Of a DNA stretch of 36,016 bases, positions 1 to 7,964 are shown one piece after another. The position numbers were made by a program, and so were the translations under genes. Source of the stretch: UBA7803 sp041690675 (GTDB taxonomy: Bacteria > Pseudomonadota > Gammaproteobacteria > Pseudomonadales > Azotimanducaceae); NCBI GenBank assembly GCA_041690675.1, contig JAWLGU010000048.1, forward strand, positions 1 through 36,016, read 5' to 3'. The notes below the pieces were generated by a model that saw only the letters and a list, made by a program, of their open reading frames with translations, ran no database searches and was not told the DNA's origin. Numbering within the stretch: the first letter of the stretch is position 1; each line of letters opens with the position of its first letter.

Positions 1-681
1 GGTCAGCCAGCTCGCACAGGACACCACCAGTTGCAGAAGCCCCATTCCCAAGGGCGGCAGCTCGAGCTCGAAGCCCCGGACGGAGACCGTCCGGCGGCGC
101 GCGCGGGCGCACAGCCACAGGTAGACGGCGACCACCACGATCATGGCGATCCCCAGCGCCTGAAGCGCGGTGGCGCCGAGCGCCCAGCCGGAGGGCAGCT
201 CCATCCCCCGCAACGCGAACAGGACCCCGGCGAGCAGCAGGTAGCCCAGCCAGTTGGAGACCACGCTGAAGCCGAGCACCCGGGTGATCACGCCCCGGCC
301 CAGGCCGTACCGGGAGTACAGGCGGTAGCGGAGGGCCATGGCGCCGATGATGGGACCGAGATTCAGATTGAACGCGTAGCTGACGAAAGCGATGCTCATC
401 ACCCGCGGCGCGGACAGCCGGTGCCGCGTGTAGCTCCGCCCCAGCAGATCGTACAGGGTGTAGATCAGGTGCCCCGCGACGGCCACGGGGGCGGCGGCCA
501 GCAGCGTCCCGGCTCCGTAGGCCCCCACCGCGCGAGCCACCTGCCGCCACTCCACGTCCCGGGCGTTGGTCACCAGCAGTAACGCGACGAGCCCGAAGAA
601 CAGCAGGGTCAACGCCGTGCGCACGCGGCGCGAGCCGAGCCAGCGCCCGACCTGATGGCGATGCGCGGTCTCCGCGACCAT
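1..681 (-). CDS. ybhN: YbhN-like (UPF0104/LPG-synthase transmembrane type) inner-membrane protein, 3' end cut off
   Basis: The 227 visible residues start at an ATG directly after the clsB stop codon (TGA then ATG, no gap). The protein is strongly hydrophobic, with membrane segments at about residues 20-36, 50-65, 85-105, 130-160 and 170-190, and Arg-rich cytoplasmic stretches between them. An NLNLGPIIGA motif near residue 100 followed by a basic RYRLYSRYGLG loop resembles the transmembrane region of lysylphosphatidylglycerol synthase/YbhN proteins. Order and spacing match the E. coli operon ybhP-clsB-ybhN, which supports the name. The family's function is not settled; YbhN-type proteins have been linked to envelope lipid handling. 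The C-terminal third lies beyond position 1. The antisense strand holds a long proline/histidine-rich frame, which is a high-GC shadow. Confidence 0.8.
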   Translation of the reverse strand, partial: MVAETAHRHQVGRWLGSRRVRTALTLLFFGLVALLLVTNARDVEWRQVARAVGAYGAGTLLAAAPVAVAGHLIYTLYDLLGRSYTRHRLSAPRVMSIAFVSYAFNLNLGPIIGAMALRYRLYSRYGLGRGVITRVLGFSVVSNWLGYLLLAGVLFALRGMELPSGWALGATALQALGIAMIVVVAVYLWLCARARRRTVSVRGFELELPPLGMGLLQLVVSCASWLT

Positions 682-1902
682 TCAGGCCGCCTCGTCGTTC
701 ACCGAATCCGCCGCGGCTGGCCGGGGCGTCGAGAGGCGCGGCCGGTGTGCCGGCAGCAGACCGGCCATGCGGGGAAACTTGCGGAGGAAATGAAAGACCA
801 GGAATCCCACCAGGGGTCGCCAGAACACGCGGGCACCCGTGTGCTCGCGGTGCACCTCGCGGCAGCTCTCCTCCATGAGTCGCTGGAGGCGGCCGCGCAC
901 GGTGCGGTTGAAGCCTTCGTTCCGCACCACCACGTTCGCTTCCAGATTGAACCAGAGGCTGAGGGGGTCCAGGTTGCTCGATCCCACGGTCACCCAGTCG
1001 TCGTCGATGAGCGCCAGCTTGCCGTGGTACTGCCCGTCGCGGAATTCCATCAGTCGAACCCCGCCCTCGAGCAGATAATCGTAGAGCAGCCGCTCGGCGA
1101 ACCTGGCGATCTTGAGATCGGGCTCCGCCTGCATGATCAGGCACACGTCCACCCCCCGGCGCGCGGCGTGACGAATCTCCCGAAGCAGCAGATGGCCGGG
1201 AAAGAAGTAGGCGTTGGCGATGATCACCTGGCGCCGGGCCTGGCGGATCGCCGCCCGGTAGTGCTTCTCGATGGACGTGCGGAACCCGCGCCGGTTGTCC
1301 CGGACGATGAACAGCGCCCGCATGTCGCCCCGGCTCACGGCCTGGGCGTCCTCGGGGATCGGCACGCCGCCGGCCGCCCGGCCGTCGGTATGAGCACCGG
1401 CAACGGCCTGCCGGGCCAGCGCGAGCATGTCGCGCACCACGGGCCCCTCCACCCGCACGGCGAAGTCCCGCTTGGCCTGCGGCCCCGAGTCCATCAGGTG
1501 ATCTTCCGAGAAGTTGATGCCGCCGACGAATCCCACCGCCCCGTCCACCACCACCAGCTTGCGGTGCAGACGCCGAAACCACGACACCCGCAGCAACCAG
1601 CGCGGCCGCCGCTTCTCGAACAGATGAAAGCACACCCCGGCACGGACCAAGGTGTCGACGAAACAATGGCCGAGGTCCATGGAGCCCCAGGCATCCACCG
1701 TCACCTCCACGCGAACCCCCCGCTCCGCGGCACCCATGAGCACCCGAGCCAGCTCGTGGCCCACACGGTCCTCGCGGAGGATGAACGTCTCCAGGAACAC
1801 CTCGTGCCTGGCCGCCTCGATGTCATTGAACACCCGCGGGTAGAACTCGTCGCCGTTCTCGAGCAACTCGACCCGGTTGCCGTCGCGCCAGCGCGGGGTC
1901 AC
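682..1902 (-). CDS. clsB: Cardiolipin synthase B (phospholipase D superfamily)
   Basis: A 406-residue protein, close to the length of E. coli ClsB. It has two HKD phosphodiesterase motifs: His113-Lys115-Asp120 (HRKLVVVD) and about His293-Lys295-Asp300 (HGKLALID), each followed by a G-G/S-x-N stretch (GGIN, GSSN). ClsB-type enzymes join phosphatidyl groups to make cardiolipin or related anionic phospholipids at the inner membrane. I chose the GTG at 1902 because it overlaps the ybhP stop codon (GTGA) and fits family length. The frame stays open further upstream (to 2247), but that part is antisense-like Arg/Pro/Ala-rich sequence inside ybhP. The hydrophobic stretch near residue 365 (LVGFLVFHF) could touch the membrane. 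It sits in an operon with ybhP (4-base overlap) and ybhN (no gap). Confidence 0.92.
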   Translation of the reverse strand: MTPRWRDGNRVELLENGDEFYPRVFNDIEAARHEVFLETFILREDRVGHELARVLMGAAERGVRVEVTVDAWGSMDLGHCFVDTLVRAGVCFHLFEKRRPRWLLRVSWFRRLHRKLVVVDGAVGFVGGINFSEDHLMDSGPQAKRDFAVRVEGPVVRDMLALARQAVAGAHTDGRAAGGVPIPEDAQAVSRGDMRALFIVRDNRRGFRTSIEKHYRAAIRQARRQVIIANAYFFPGHLLLREIRHAARRGVDVCLIMQAEPDLKIARFAERLLYDYLLEGGVRLMEFRDGQYHGKLALIDDDWVTVGSSNLDPLSLWFNLEANVVVRNEGFNRTVRGRLQRLMEESCREVHREHTGARVFWRPLVGFLVFHFLRKFPRMAGLLPAHRPRLSTPRPAAADSVNDEAA

Positions 1903-2633
1903 GACGACACCTCTACCACCAGCGGCGCATGGTCCGACAGGTGCGACCAGGGGCGGGTGGACAGCACCCGGGCCCGCCGGACCCTGGCATTGCGCAGGTA
2001 CACCCGATCGAGCGGCAGTAGCGGCCAGCGGGCCGGGAAGGTCCTCGGCACCTGGCGCTCGAGCTCGGTGAACGCCTCCCGCAGACCGCAGTCGCCGGCC
2101 AGGATGAGGTGAGCCTGAAGCCGCCAGTCGTTGAAGTCGCCAGCCACCACCAGCGGGGCGTCCGGGGGCACGCGATCCTGAAGCCGCTCGCAGAGCAGCT
2201 GGGTCTGGGCGCGGCGGTGCACCTCGGTCAGACCGAAGTGCACGCACACCGCGTGCAGCTCCACCCCCTGGGGCAGCCGCAGCACGCAGTGCAGGAGGCC
2301 CCGCTTCTCCGCCTCGGAAAGCGACACGTCCAGATTCTCATACTCGGCGATGGGGTATTTCGACAGCAATGCGTTGCCATGGTGGCCGCTGGGATAGACG
2401 GCATTGCGCCCGTACGCGAACTCCGGCCACATCTCGTCAGCGAGGAACTCGTAGTGAGGAACCTCGGGCCAGTCCATGAAGCGCAGGGCGTGCCGGTGAT
2501 GCAGCCCCAGCACCTCCTGGAGAAACACCAAGTCGGCGCCCGTGGTCCGCACCGCATCGCGCAGCTCGGGCAGAATGAACCGCCGGTTGAACGGCGTGAA
2601 ACCCTTGTGCGTGTTCACCGTGAGAACCCGCAT
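1899..2633 (-). CDS. ybhP: YbhP-like endonuclease/exonuclease/phosphatase family protein
   Basis: A 244-residue protein starting at ATG with MRVLTVNTHKGF. That N-terminal beta-strand with Asn-Thr-His is typical of the Mg-dependent endonuclease/exonuclease/phosphatase (DNase I-like) fold. Later family signatures are LVFLQEV (catalytic Glu near residue 41), GDFNDW (Asp and Asn near residue 166) and the C-terminal LSDHAPLVVEV (catalytic Asp-His). The E. coli homologue lies in the same operon position upstream of clsB. Its substrate is unknown, and a phosphodiester or phospholipid head group is an inference from the neighbours. It is the first gene of the three-gene operon; no other gene lies in the 137 bases upstream. 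Confidence 0.88.
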   Translation of the reverse strand: MRVLTVNTHKGFTPFNRRFILPELRDAVRTTGADLVFLQEVLGLHHRHALRFMDWPEVPHYEFLADEMWPEFAYGRNAVYPSGHHGNALLSKYPIAEYENLDVSLSEAEKRGLLHCVLRLPQGVELHAVCVHFGLTEVHRRAQTQLLCERLQDRVPPDAPLVVAGDFNDWRLQAHLILAGDCGLREAFTELERQVPRTFPARWPLLPLDRVYLRNARVRRARVLSTRPWSHLSDHAPLVVEVSS

Positions 2634-2770
2634 CGACCATTCGGCGGCCCCGGGTTCCGTCCGCGGCGCCGGTTCATCCCGTCGAATCGTTCATGCTCCT
2701 CACCGGCATGGGTGCCGATGGAGGCCTGCCTGCAATTGCTGGACCAGGATTCTCGAAAGCCGCGGTCGGA

Positions 2771-3550
2771 TCAGCCGGCGTTGCGGATGCGGGGAATCTT
2801 CAGCATGGGATGATCCGCGGGCTGGTAGGTCACCACCAGCGCGCGGCGCGGCTTCTCGGACCGGTTCGGCAGCGAGCCGTGGACGGCGTGCGGGCTGAAG
2901 AAGATCAGGGAGCCGGCCGGAACCTCGAGCAGCACCTGCCCGGCTGCGTCGAAGCTGGCCGGGTCGGTGAAGAAGCCGCCGAGCTGACTACCGTCGGTAG
3001 TGCCGGGCAGGCAGCCGCGGCGGTGACTGCCGGGGACGATGCGCAGGCAGCCGTTGTCCTCAGCCGCCGCGTCCAGGGCCACCATGACGTTGGGCAGCCG
3101 GTCCACGTGAGCACTGTCGTGAATCCAGTACGGCGAGTCCTGATGCCAGCGGAACCCGGACCCCTCCCGGGGACGCTTGAGGTTCAGCTTGTCCGTCCAC
3201 AGGGCCACCCGCTCGGAGCCGGTGAGCCCACGCATGGGATCCACCAGGCGGGCGTCGTCGATCAGTGCCTCCCAGCGCCGGTCGAAGAGGTGGGCTGGCT
3301 CCACCACCCGCACGGTCGTGCTGCCGCGCTGGTGCTCGAACTGAACGGTGGCACCTTCGGCGTCGACGAAGCGGTTGCCGTCGAGAAAATAGATCTGGCC
3401 GGAGTCACCCAGAGCGGCCGCGGCCGCCGCCGTCCGCTCAGCCGCATCCCGAAGGTCGGCGAGCTCCGCCGTCGACAGCACCGCTTCCCGAACCAGGAAG
3501 CCGTCCGTGGCGTAGCGCTGCCGCTCTTCCGCTGAAAGGCGGTGACTCAT
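2771..3550 (-). CDS. Phytanoyl-CoA dioxygenase (PhyH) family Fe(II)/2-oxoglutarate oxygenase
   Basis: A 259-residue protein. The metal-binding HxD is seen in RWHQDSPYW (middle of the protein) and the distal His in SPHAVHGSLPN. An Arg downstream (SEKPRRALVVTYQP) is placed to bind 2-oxoglutarate. The N-terminus (YATDGFLVREAVLS) is the usual PhyH opening. Family members hydroxylate aliphatic carbons, as in alpha-hydroxylation of the 3-methyl-branched phytanoyl-CoA. The actual substrate here is unknown. Its start ATG overlaps the stop of the alpha/beta hydrolase gene (ATGA), so it is the last gene of the minus-strand module A. Its presence hints at branched or hydroxylated substrates. Confidence 0.88.
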   Translation of the reverse strand: MSHRLSAEERQRYATDGFLVREAVLSTAELADLRDAAERTAAAAAALGDSGQIYFLDGNRFVDAEGATVQFEHQRGSTTVRVVEPAHLFDRRWEALIDDARLVDPMRGLTGSERVALWTDKLNLKRPREGSGFRWHQDSPYWIHDSAHVDRLPNVMVALDAAAEDNGCLRIVPGSHRRGCLPGTTDGSQLGGFFTDPASFDAAGQVLLEVPAGSLIFFSPHAVHGSLPNRSEKPRRALVVTYQPADHPMLKIPRIRNAG

Positions 3551-4521
3551 GGGCGTCGAGGAACCGTTCTCCGCAGAAACGGCTCCAGGGCGGCGAGAAA
3601 GCCAGGCGTGTTCTGCGACGCAACGTTGTGGCCGCAGCCCGGCACCACCGCGAGCTCGGCTCCCGGCACGGTGGCGGCGAAGCGCTCCGCGGCCTGCGGA
3701 TCCAGCACGTTGGAGTCACCGCCGCGCACGATGAGCAGCGGCAGCTCCAGGCCCGCGAGATCCTCCAGGCTCGGTGCGCCGGGCAACCGTACGGCGCCTT
3801 CGCTCCCGGCGTCCCGCGGCGGCGCGAAACGGCGGCGGTCGGCCTTGCTCACGTAGCGGCCGTCGGCCCGGCGGATGAGGTTGTACTTGACGGTGCGCTC
3901 GATGTGCGCACGCGGCCGGTACGGATCATACCGCTCCACCCGGTCGAGGAATTCCTCGAGGTCGTCGAATTCGATGTTGCGACCCACGAAGTCGCGGATC
4001 ATTCGGGTGCCGTGCTCGTTCACCTCCGGGCCGATGTCCACCACCACGAGAGCCCGCAGCAGCTCCGCATGCCGGCAGGCCAGCCCCAGGGTCACCATGC
4101 CCCCCATGGAGTGGCCCACCACCACGGGGCGGGTGATGCCCAGGGTGCGGATGAGGGCGGCGGCATCCTCGGTCATCTCGTCGATGCCGTAGTGGGCGCC
4201 GCGGCTCCACTCCGAGTCACCGTGTCCCCGCTGGTCGAGGGCGTAGACGTGGTGGCCCGCGGACAGGCTGAGGCTGACGAGATCCCATGAATGGGCGGAC
4301 TGGTTGCCGCCGTGCAGCAGCACCAGGGGCGGTGCGTGGGGCTCGCCCCACTCCAGGTAGTGGAATCGCTGATGGCGGAACACGGTGTTGCACGACCGGT
4401 AGCGCACCCGCGGCGGGGCCGTGATGCCGAGCTCCGCCGCGCTTCGTAGCAGGCTCGCGAACTCGTCGGAGCCCGTCATGTCCAGGGGCTCGAGGCCCTC
4501 GCTGAACAGGTTCAGGTACAC
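3547..4521 (-). CDS. Alpha/beta-fold hydrolase
   Basis: A 324-residue protein with the oxyanion-hole segment LVLLHGGNQ (near residue 67), the nucleophile elbow GHSMGG (Ser138), an Asp in the strand LLIVRGGD and the catalytic His in GCGHNV near the C-terminus. This is a complete serine hydrolase triad. The C-terminus is Arg/Pro-rich. There is no signal peptide, so it is probably cytoplasmic. The start is at 4521, 13 bases after the upstream CrtC-like gene, and the stop overlaps the PhyH start by 4 bases. A role as an ester, lactone or C-C bond hydrolase in the pathway is plausible, but the substrate cannot be read from sequence. An internal Met (residue 15) is a possible alternative start. Confidence 0.88.
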   Translation of the reverse strand: MYLNLFSEGLEPLDMTGSDEFASLLRSAAELGITAPPRVRYRSCNTVFRHQRFHYLEWGEPHAPPLVLLHGGNQSAHSWDLVSLSLSAGHHVYALDQRGHGDSEWSRGAHYGIDEMTEDAAALIRTLGITRPVVVGHSMGGMVTLGLACRHAELLRALVVVDIGPEVNEHGTRMIRDFVGRNIEFDDLEEFLDRVERYDPYRPRAHIERTVKYNLIRRADGRYVSKADRRRFAPPRDAGSEGAVRLPGAPSLEDLAGLELPLLIVRGGDSNVLDPQAAERFAATVPGAELAVVPGCGHNVASQNTPGFLAALEPFLRRTVPRRP

Positions 4522-4534
4522 CCGGAAGCCCCGC

Positions 4535-5575
4535 CTAGGTCCGCCGTACCCGCGGATAGGAAGGCGCGATGCCGCCCTGGTTCTCGCCCCAGCCCTCGAC
4601 GCCGTTCCATTTCCAGTGGAACATCCCCGTGGCGGTGCCGTGATTGCTCACCTGCTCGCCCACGGCCTCGAGACGGCGCCCCAGGGTATCCACCCCTTCG
4701 TACTCGATGCGCCAGATCCAGCCGTGATCCGCATCCACCAGACAGCGTCGCTGGCCCTCGACCAGGTGCGCCCACACGCCGTCGCGGATCAGGTAGCCGG
4801 TGTTGGTGAAGTCGCCCCGATCCTCCTCGCCTTCGATGACCATGGTGTAGACCAGGAAGGCATCCTGCGGCGAGGCGGTGCCGAAGATGTAGCCGATGTT
4901 GAACGGCTTGCGCAGCGGCTTGCTGACGTCGGAGTGCTCGCCCGGCTGTTCAGCCGGCGCGCGCTGGGGTTGCCGGCCCCCGGACGAATCGTTGGCCTGG
5001 GCCGAAACCCGTGGCTTGCGGGGGCTCCAGCTGCGGTCGCGCACGGAGTAGCAGTCCACCGGAATGCGCTCCCCGTTCAGCACGATCTCGCCGGTGACGT
5101 GCATGGCCTGGTCGAAGTGACGGCCCCGCCAGAAGGGCGCGCAGCCCGCCGGGTGGGGATTCGGCTCCATGATGCCTTCGAACTGGAGATCCGCCTCGAA
5201 TTTGCCCGGGTCCGAGTAGCGCATGCGGTACTTCATCAGCGGCTCGATCATCTGGATTCGGTTGCCGTTGGGCAGGGCGATGTCGCGCAGATCCCGCGGC
5301 CCCGGCGGCATGGCGAGCCCCTGCTCGTTGCGCTGATACAGGGCTGGCGCGGCGCTGGCGTCCCACACCCAGGCACCGCCGTTACAGAGGCCGTGCTCGC
5401 CCTGGTTCTTCAGCACCTGGTTGTAGAACCAGCCGCCGAGCTTGCGCTCCGGGACGTTGAACGAGGTCCAGAACGTCTCCATCCACCAGGGGTGATCGGC
5501 ACCTTCCACGTCATCGTGGAAGCCGTCGTCCACCGCGGTGATGGTCCAGCCGGTCAAGTCGTCCGTGTTGGCCAT
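4535..5575 (-). CDS. CrtC/DUF7065-like (hydroxyneurosporene-synthase-like) protein, paralogue 1
   Basis: A 346-residue soluble protein without a signal peptide, clearly related to the gene at 19727-20725. Shared blocks are GGW-Y near residue 48, DLRD-x-x-x-PNG near residue 96, EPL-x-x-YR-x-x-Y-x-D, and then HVTG, a GE-x-x-P-x-DCY segment and RDR-x-W. The layout of two lipocalin-like halves rich in Trp, Tyr and His recalls proteins annotated as CrtC-like/AttH-like or DUF7064/DUF7065. The family's biochemistry is unknown to me. By analogy with CrtC it may bind or hydrate an isoprenoid-like C=C bond, which is inference only. A Gln/Ser/Pro-rich insertion around residues 195-225 is absent from the paralogue. 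It lies 12 bases after the small ACAD gene, in the same operon. Confidence 0.75.
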   Translation of the reverse strand: MANTDDLTGWTITAVDDGFHDDVEGADHPWWMETFWTSFNVPERKLGGWFYNQVLKNQGEHGLCNGGAWVWDASAAPALYQRNEQGLAMPPGPRDLRDIALPNGNRIQMIEPLMKYRMRYSDPGKFEADLQFEGIMEPNPHPAGCAPFWRGRHFDQAMHVTGEIVLNGERIPVDCYSVRDRSWSPRKPRVSAQANDSSGGRQPQRAPAEQPGEHSDVSKPLRKPFNIGYIFGTASPQDAFLVYTMVIEGEEDRGDFTNTGYLIRDGVWAHLVEGQRRCLVDADHGWIWRIEYEGVDTLGRRLEAVGEQVSNHGTATGMFHWKWNGVEGWGENQGGIAPSYPRVRRT

Positions 5576-5587
5576 GTAATGCTCCTG

Positions 5588-6673
5588 TTATGCTGCTGCC
5601 CAGCCGGCCATGACGGCGCTGCGCCGCCGATGCAGGCTGGGGACTCCCATGAATACCTTGTCGAACACGGCACGCTTCAGCCAGATGTGCAGGCCGTATT
5701 CCCACGTGTAGCCGATACCGCCGTGTGCCTGCGTAGCCTCCCGGCCGGCGTGAACGAAGCGGTCGCAGATGTGGGCCTTGGCGATGGCCGCCATGCGCGG
5801 AGCTTCCTCCGGCACGGCGTCGAAGGCGTGGGCCGCGTACCAGTAGAGTCCCCGGGCCGGCTCCACTTCCACCGCCAGATTGGCGAGCTGGTGCTTGAGG
5901 CCCTGAAAACTGCCGATCAGGCGGCCGAACTGCTCGCGCTCCAGCGCATAGGCCACCGCCAGATCCAGGCAGCGGCGGGCGCCGCCGAAGGCGTCCGCCG
6001 CCAGCAGCACCAGGGCGGCATCGCGCAGGCGCTCAGCGCTGGTGGCCAACGGCTGACACGGCGTGGCGTCGAAGTCCACGTGAGCCACGCGTCGGGTGCC
6101 GTCGAGGCAGGGAACCTGCCGAACGGTCATGGTCTCCCCGGGATTCTCCACGAGCACCAGGGCGCCGCCGGCCACGCCGACCACCATGACGTCCGCCATG
6201 GCCGGATAGAGCACGTTGGTCTTCCGGCCGCTCAACGCGTCACCACTCGATGACACGCCGAGCTGCCACTCGTCGGGCTGCCAGCGGCCATCCGCTTCGT
6301 CCAGGGCGACCGTGGCCACGGCGGTCCCCGCCGCCAGCGCCGGCAGCCACCGCTCGCGCTGCTCGCCGCTCCCGCCTTCGGCGATGGCCAGGGTAGCCAA
6401 GGTGTGGCCGAGAATCGGGCCGGGAGCCGCGTGCCTGCCGAGGACCTCGGCCACCACCGCGGCATCCAGCATCCCCAGCCCGATGCCGCCGTGCTCCTCG
6501 GGCGCGAGTATTCCCAGCACCCCCATCTCCGCCAGGGCCTGCCACAACTCCGCATCGTGACCGTCGTCGCTGTCGAATACCTGTAGCAATCGCTGCCTGT
6601 CCAGGCGTTCCTGCAGCAGCCGATCCACGGTGTCCTGCAGGGCGAGTTGCTGTTCGCTCAGCTCGAACTTCAT
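5588..6673 (-). CDS. Acyl-CoA dehydrogenase, small (beta-type) subunit of ACAD pair 1
   Basis: A 361-residue protein. It opens with the acyl-CoA dehydrogenase N-terminal helix (LSEQQLALQDTVDRLL), then GILAPEEHGGIGLG and the C-terminal FGRLIGSFQGLKHQLA and AHGGIGYTWEYGLHIWLKRA blocks that hold FAD and dimer contacts. The frame stays open far upstream, but the start is ATG 6673 because it overlaps the stop of the large-subunit gene (ATGA) and begins at the family N-terminus. Adjacent large/small ACAD genes are characteristic of alpha2beta2 heterotetramers such as the steroid side-chain enzymes of actinobacteria (ChsE4-ChsE5). The partner is the gene at 6670-7854. Confidence 0.88.
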   Translation of the reverse strand: MKFELSEQQLALQDTVDRLLQERLDRQRLLQVFDSDDGHDAELWQALAEMGVLGILAPEEHGGIGLGMLDAAVVAEVLGRHAAPGPILGHTLATLAIAEGGSGEQRERWLPALAAGTAVATVALDEADGRWQPDEWQLGVSSSGDALSGRKTNVLYPAMADVMVVGVAGGALVLVENPGETMTVRQVPCLDGTRRVAHVDFDATPCQPLATSAERLRDAALVLLAADAFGGARRCLDLAVAYALEREQFGRLIGSFQGLKHQLANLAVEVEPARGLYWYAAHAFDAVPEEAPRMAAIAKAHICDRFVHAGREATQAHGGIGYTWEYGLHIWLKRAVFDKVFMGVPSLHRRRSAVMAGWAAA

Positions 6674-7854
6674 TTGCCGTCTCCCTGACTGTCGCGGGGC
6701 AGGCCCAGGCCCCGCTCGGCGATGATGTTTCGCTGTATGTTGGAGGTGCCACCGGCAATGGAGACCCCCAGCGAGCCGAAGAACTGATTCATCCAGCGCT
6801 CGTTGCCCACCTTGTGACCCGGCTCGTAGCTGGGCAGAAGCAGGCTGTCGTCGCCGATGAGCTCCTGGGCCACGGCGGCAATTCGATGGCCGATGTCGGT
6901 GACCACCAGCTTGTTCATGAAGGAGACCGGACCCGGATCCTTGGCGCCGAGGTTCATGCTGAGCTGCCGGTAGGTGGAGTACTTGTGAGCGTGGAGATAG
7001 CCCTCGATCTCCGCCAGCCGGTCCTGGATCACGGGATCTTCGATGGCGGGACGGCCATTGCGCCTGCAGCTCCCGGCCAGGGTCACCAGCTTGTCGAACT
7101 GGTCCAGGTAGTTTTCGGCCCCGCCGATGCCGGTGCGCTCGTGCTTCAAGGTCGTGCGCGACACCTGCCAGCCTTCGCCGCGCTTGCCCACGATCCAGTC
7201 CGCCGGCGTGCGGGCATCGTCGAAGAACACCTCGTTGAACCCGCTCTGGCCCGTGATCATCTTCAGCGGTCGGATGGTGACGCCGGGTTGCTTCAGGTCC
7301 AGCAGCAGATACGAGATGCCTTCGTGCTTCGGCGCGTCGGGCTCGGTGCGCACCAGCGCGAACATGTACTTGCAGTTCTGGGCGTTGCTGGTCCAGATCT
7401 TCTGGCCGTTGATCACCCACTCGCCGTCCACCAGCTCGCCCCGGGTGCGCACCGAGGCCAGGTCGCTGCCGGAGCCGGGCTCGCTGTAGCCCTGGGCCCA
7501 GTCGACGTCGCCCGAGAGGGTGGGCGGGATGAACATCTCCTGCTGCCAGGGCTCGCCCCGTTCCAGCAGTGTGGGGACGAGCATGCTGACGCCGATGCCG
7601 GGCGGCTCCATGGGCGCCCGTGCCCGGCGGAACTCCTCGGTGATCACCTGCCCCTTCAGCACATCCAGGGGCTGCTCGCTGCCGCCGAACCGGCGCGGGA
7701 TGTTGCGGAACAGGTAGCCTCGCTCGGTGGCCTGCCCGCGAAAGGCCCGGATGCGCTCCGGATCCCGCCGGTCCCCGGGCGACCAGCTTTCTTCCAGAAA
7801 GGCCCGCACCTCGGCGCGGAAGGCTTCGTACTCGACGCCATAGCTCAAATCCAT
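6670..7854 (-). CDS. Acyl-CoA dehydrogenase, large (alpha-type) subunit of ACAD pair 1
   Basis: A 394-residue protein with N-terminal helical domain, the mid-domain flavin/substrate segment QGYSEPGSGSDLAS, INGQKIWTSNA, and the C-terminal GGTSNIQRNIIAERGLGLPR. The medium-chain enzyme's catalytic Glu (YEGT) is replaced by Gly here (AGGT). An LKHERTG motif in the helical domain places a Glu where isovaleryl-CoA dehydrogenase and ChsE-type enzymes carry the base (inference by eye). It is the first gene of a five-gene unit, and its 110-base leader contains an AT-rich operator-like block (7921-7936). It probably pairs with the small subunit that overlaps its 3' end. Confidence 0.9.
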   Translation of the reverse strand: MDLSYGVEYEAFRAEVRAFLEESWSPGDRRDPERIRAFRGQATERGYLFRNIPRRFGGSEQPLDVLKGQVITEEFRRARAPMEPPGIGVSMLVPTLLERGEPWQQEMFIPPTLSGDVDWAQGYSEPGSGSDLASVRTRGELVDGEWVINGQKIWTSNAQNCKYMFALVRTEPDAPKHEGISYLLLDLKQPGVTIRPLKMITGQSGFNEVFFDDARTPADWIVGKRGEGWQVSRTTLKHERTGIGGAENYLDQFDKLVTLAGSCRRNGRPAIEDPVIQDRLAEIEGYLHAHKYSTYRQLSMNLGAKDPGPVSFMNKLVVTDIGHRIAAVAQELIGDDSLLLPSYEPGHKVGNERWMNQFFGSLGVSIAGGTSNIQRNIIAERGLGLPRDSQGDGK

Positions 7855-7920
7855 AGCGGGGTTCCTCAGTTCGCTTCGGCAGCAGCGCCCATTCTACGGC
7901 ACCGGGCGCAACGTTCAACG

Positions 7921-7936
7921 TAGTTAGATAATTTCG
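7921..7936. promoter_or_regulatory. Operator-like AT-rich block upstream of ACAD pair 1
   Basis: TAGTTAGATAATTTCG stands out in GC-rich surroundings. Its first 12 bases match 11 of 12 bases of TAGGTAGATAAT, found on the minus strand of the palindromes at 9768 and 10076. Its TAGATAATTTCG part matches 11 of 12 bases at 19665-19676. It lies about 67 bases upstream of the large ACAD start, so it may serve a promoter for the 7854-to-2771 gene unit. Binding by the nearby GntR regulator is inferred. Confidence 0.5.
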
Positions 7937-7964
7937 AGGTCACGCTTTCTGCATGAGGGTCGCT

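Noticed and set aside
655..2112. Long plus-strand open frame opposite clsB and ybhP
   Set aside because: Its translation is His/Pro/Gln/Arg-rich with no recognisable domain, while the opposite strand has two complete catalytic families. It is a high-GC antisense shadow.
4421..6253. 610-codon plus-strand open frame
   Set aside because: It runs opposite the alpha/beta hydrolase, CrtC-like and ACAD genes, is compositionally biased and has no domain.
6674..7918. Extension of the small ACAD frame upstream to 7918
   Set aside because: The extra 400 residues are Arg/Gly-rich antisense-like translation of the large ACAD gene in another frame. The family N-terminus begins at 6673, overlapping the upstream stop.
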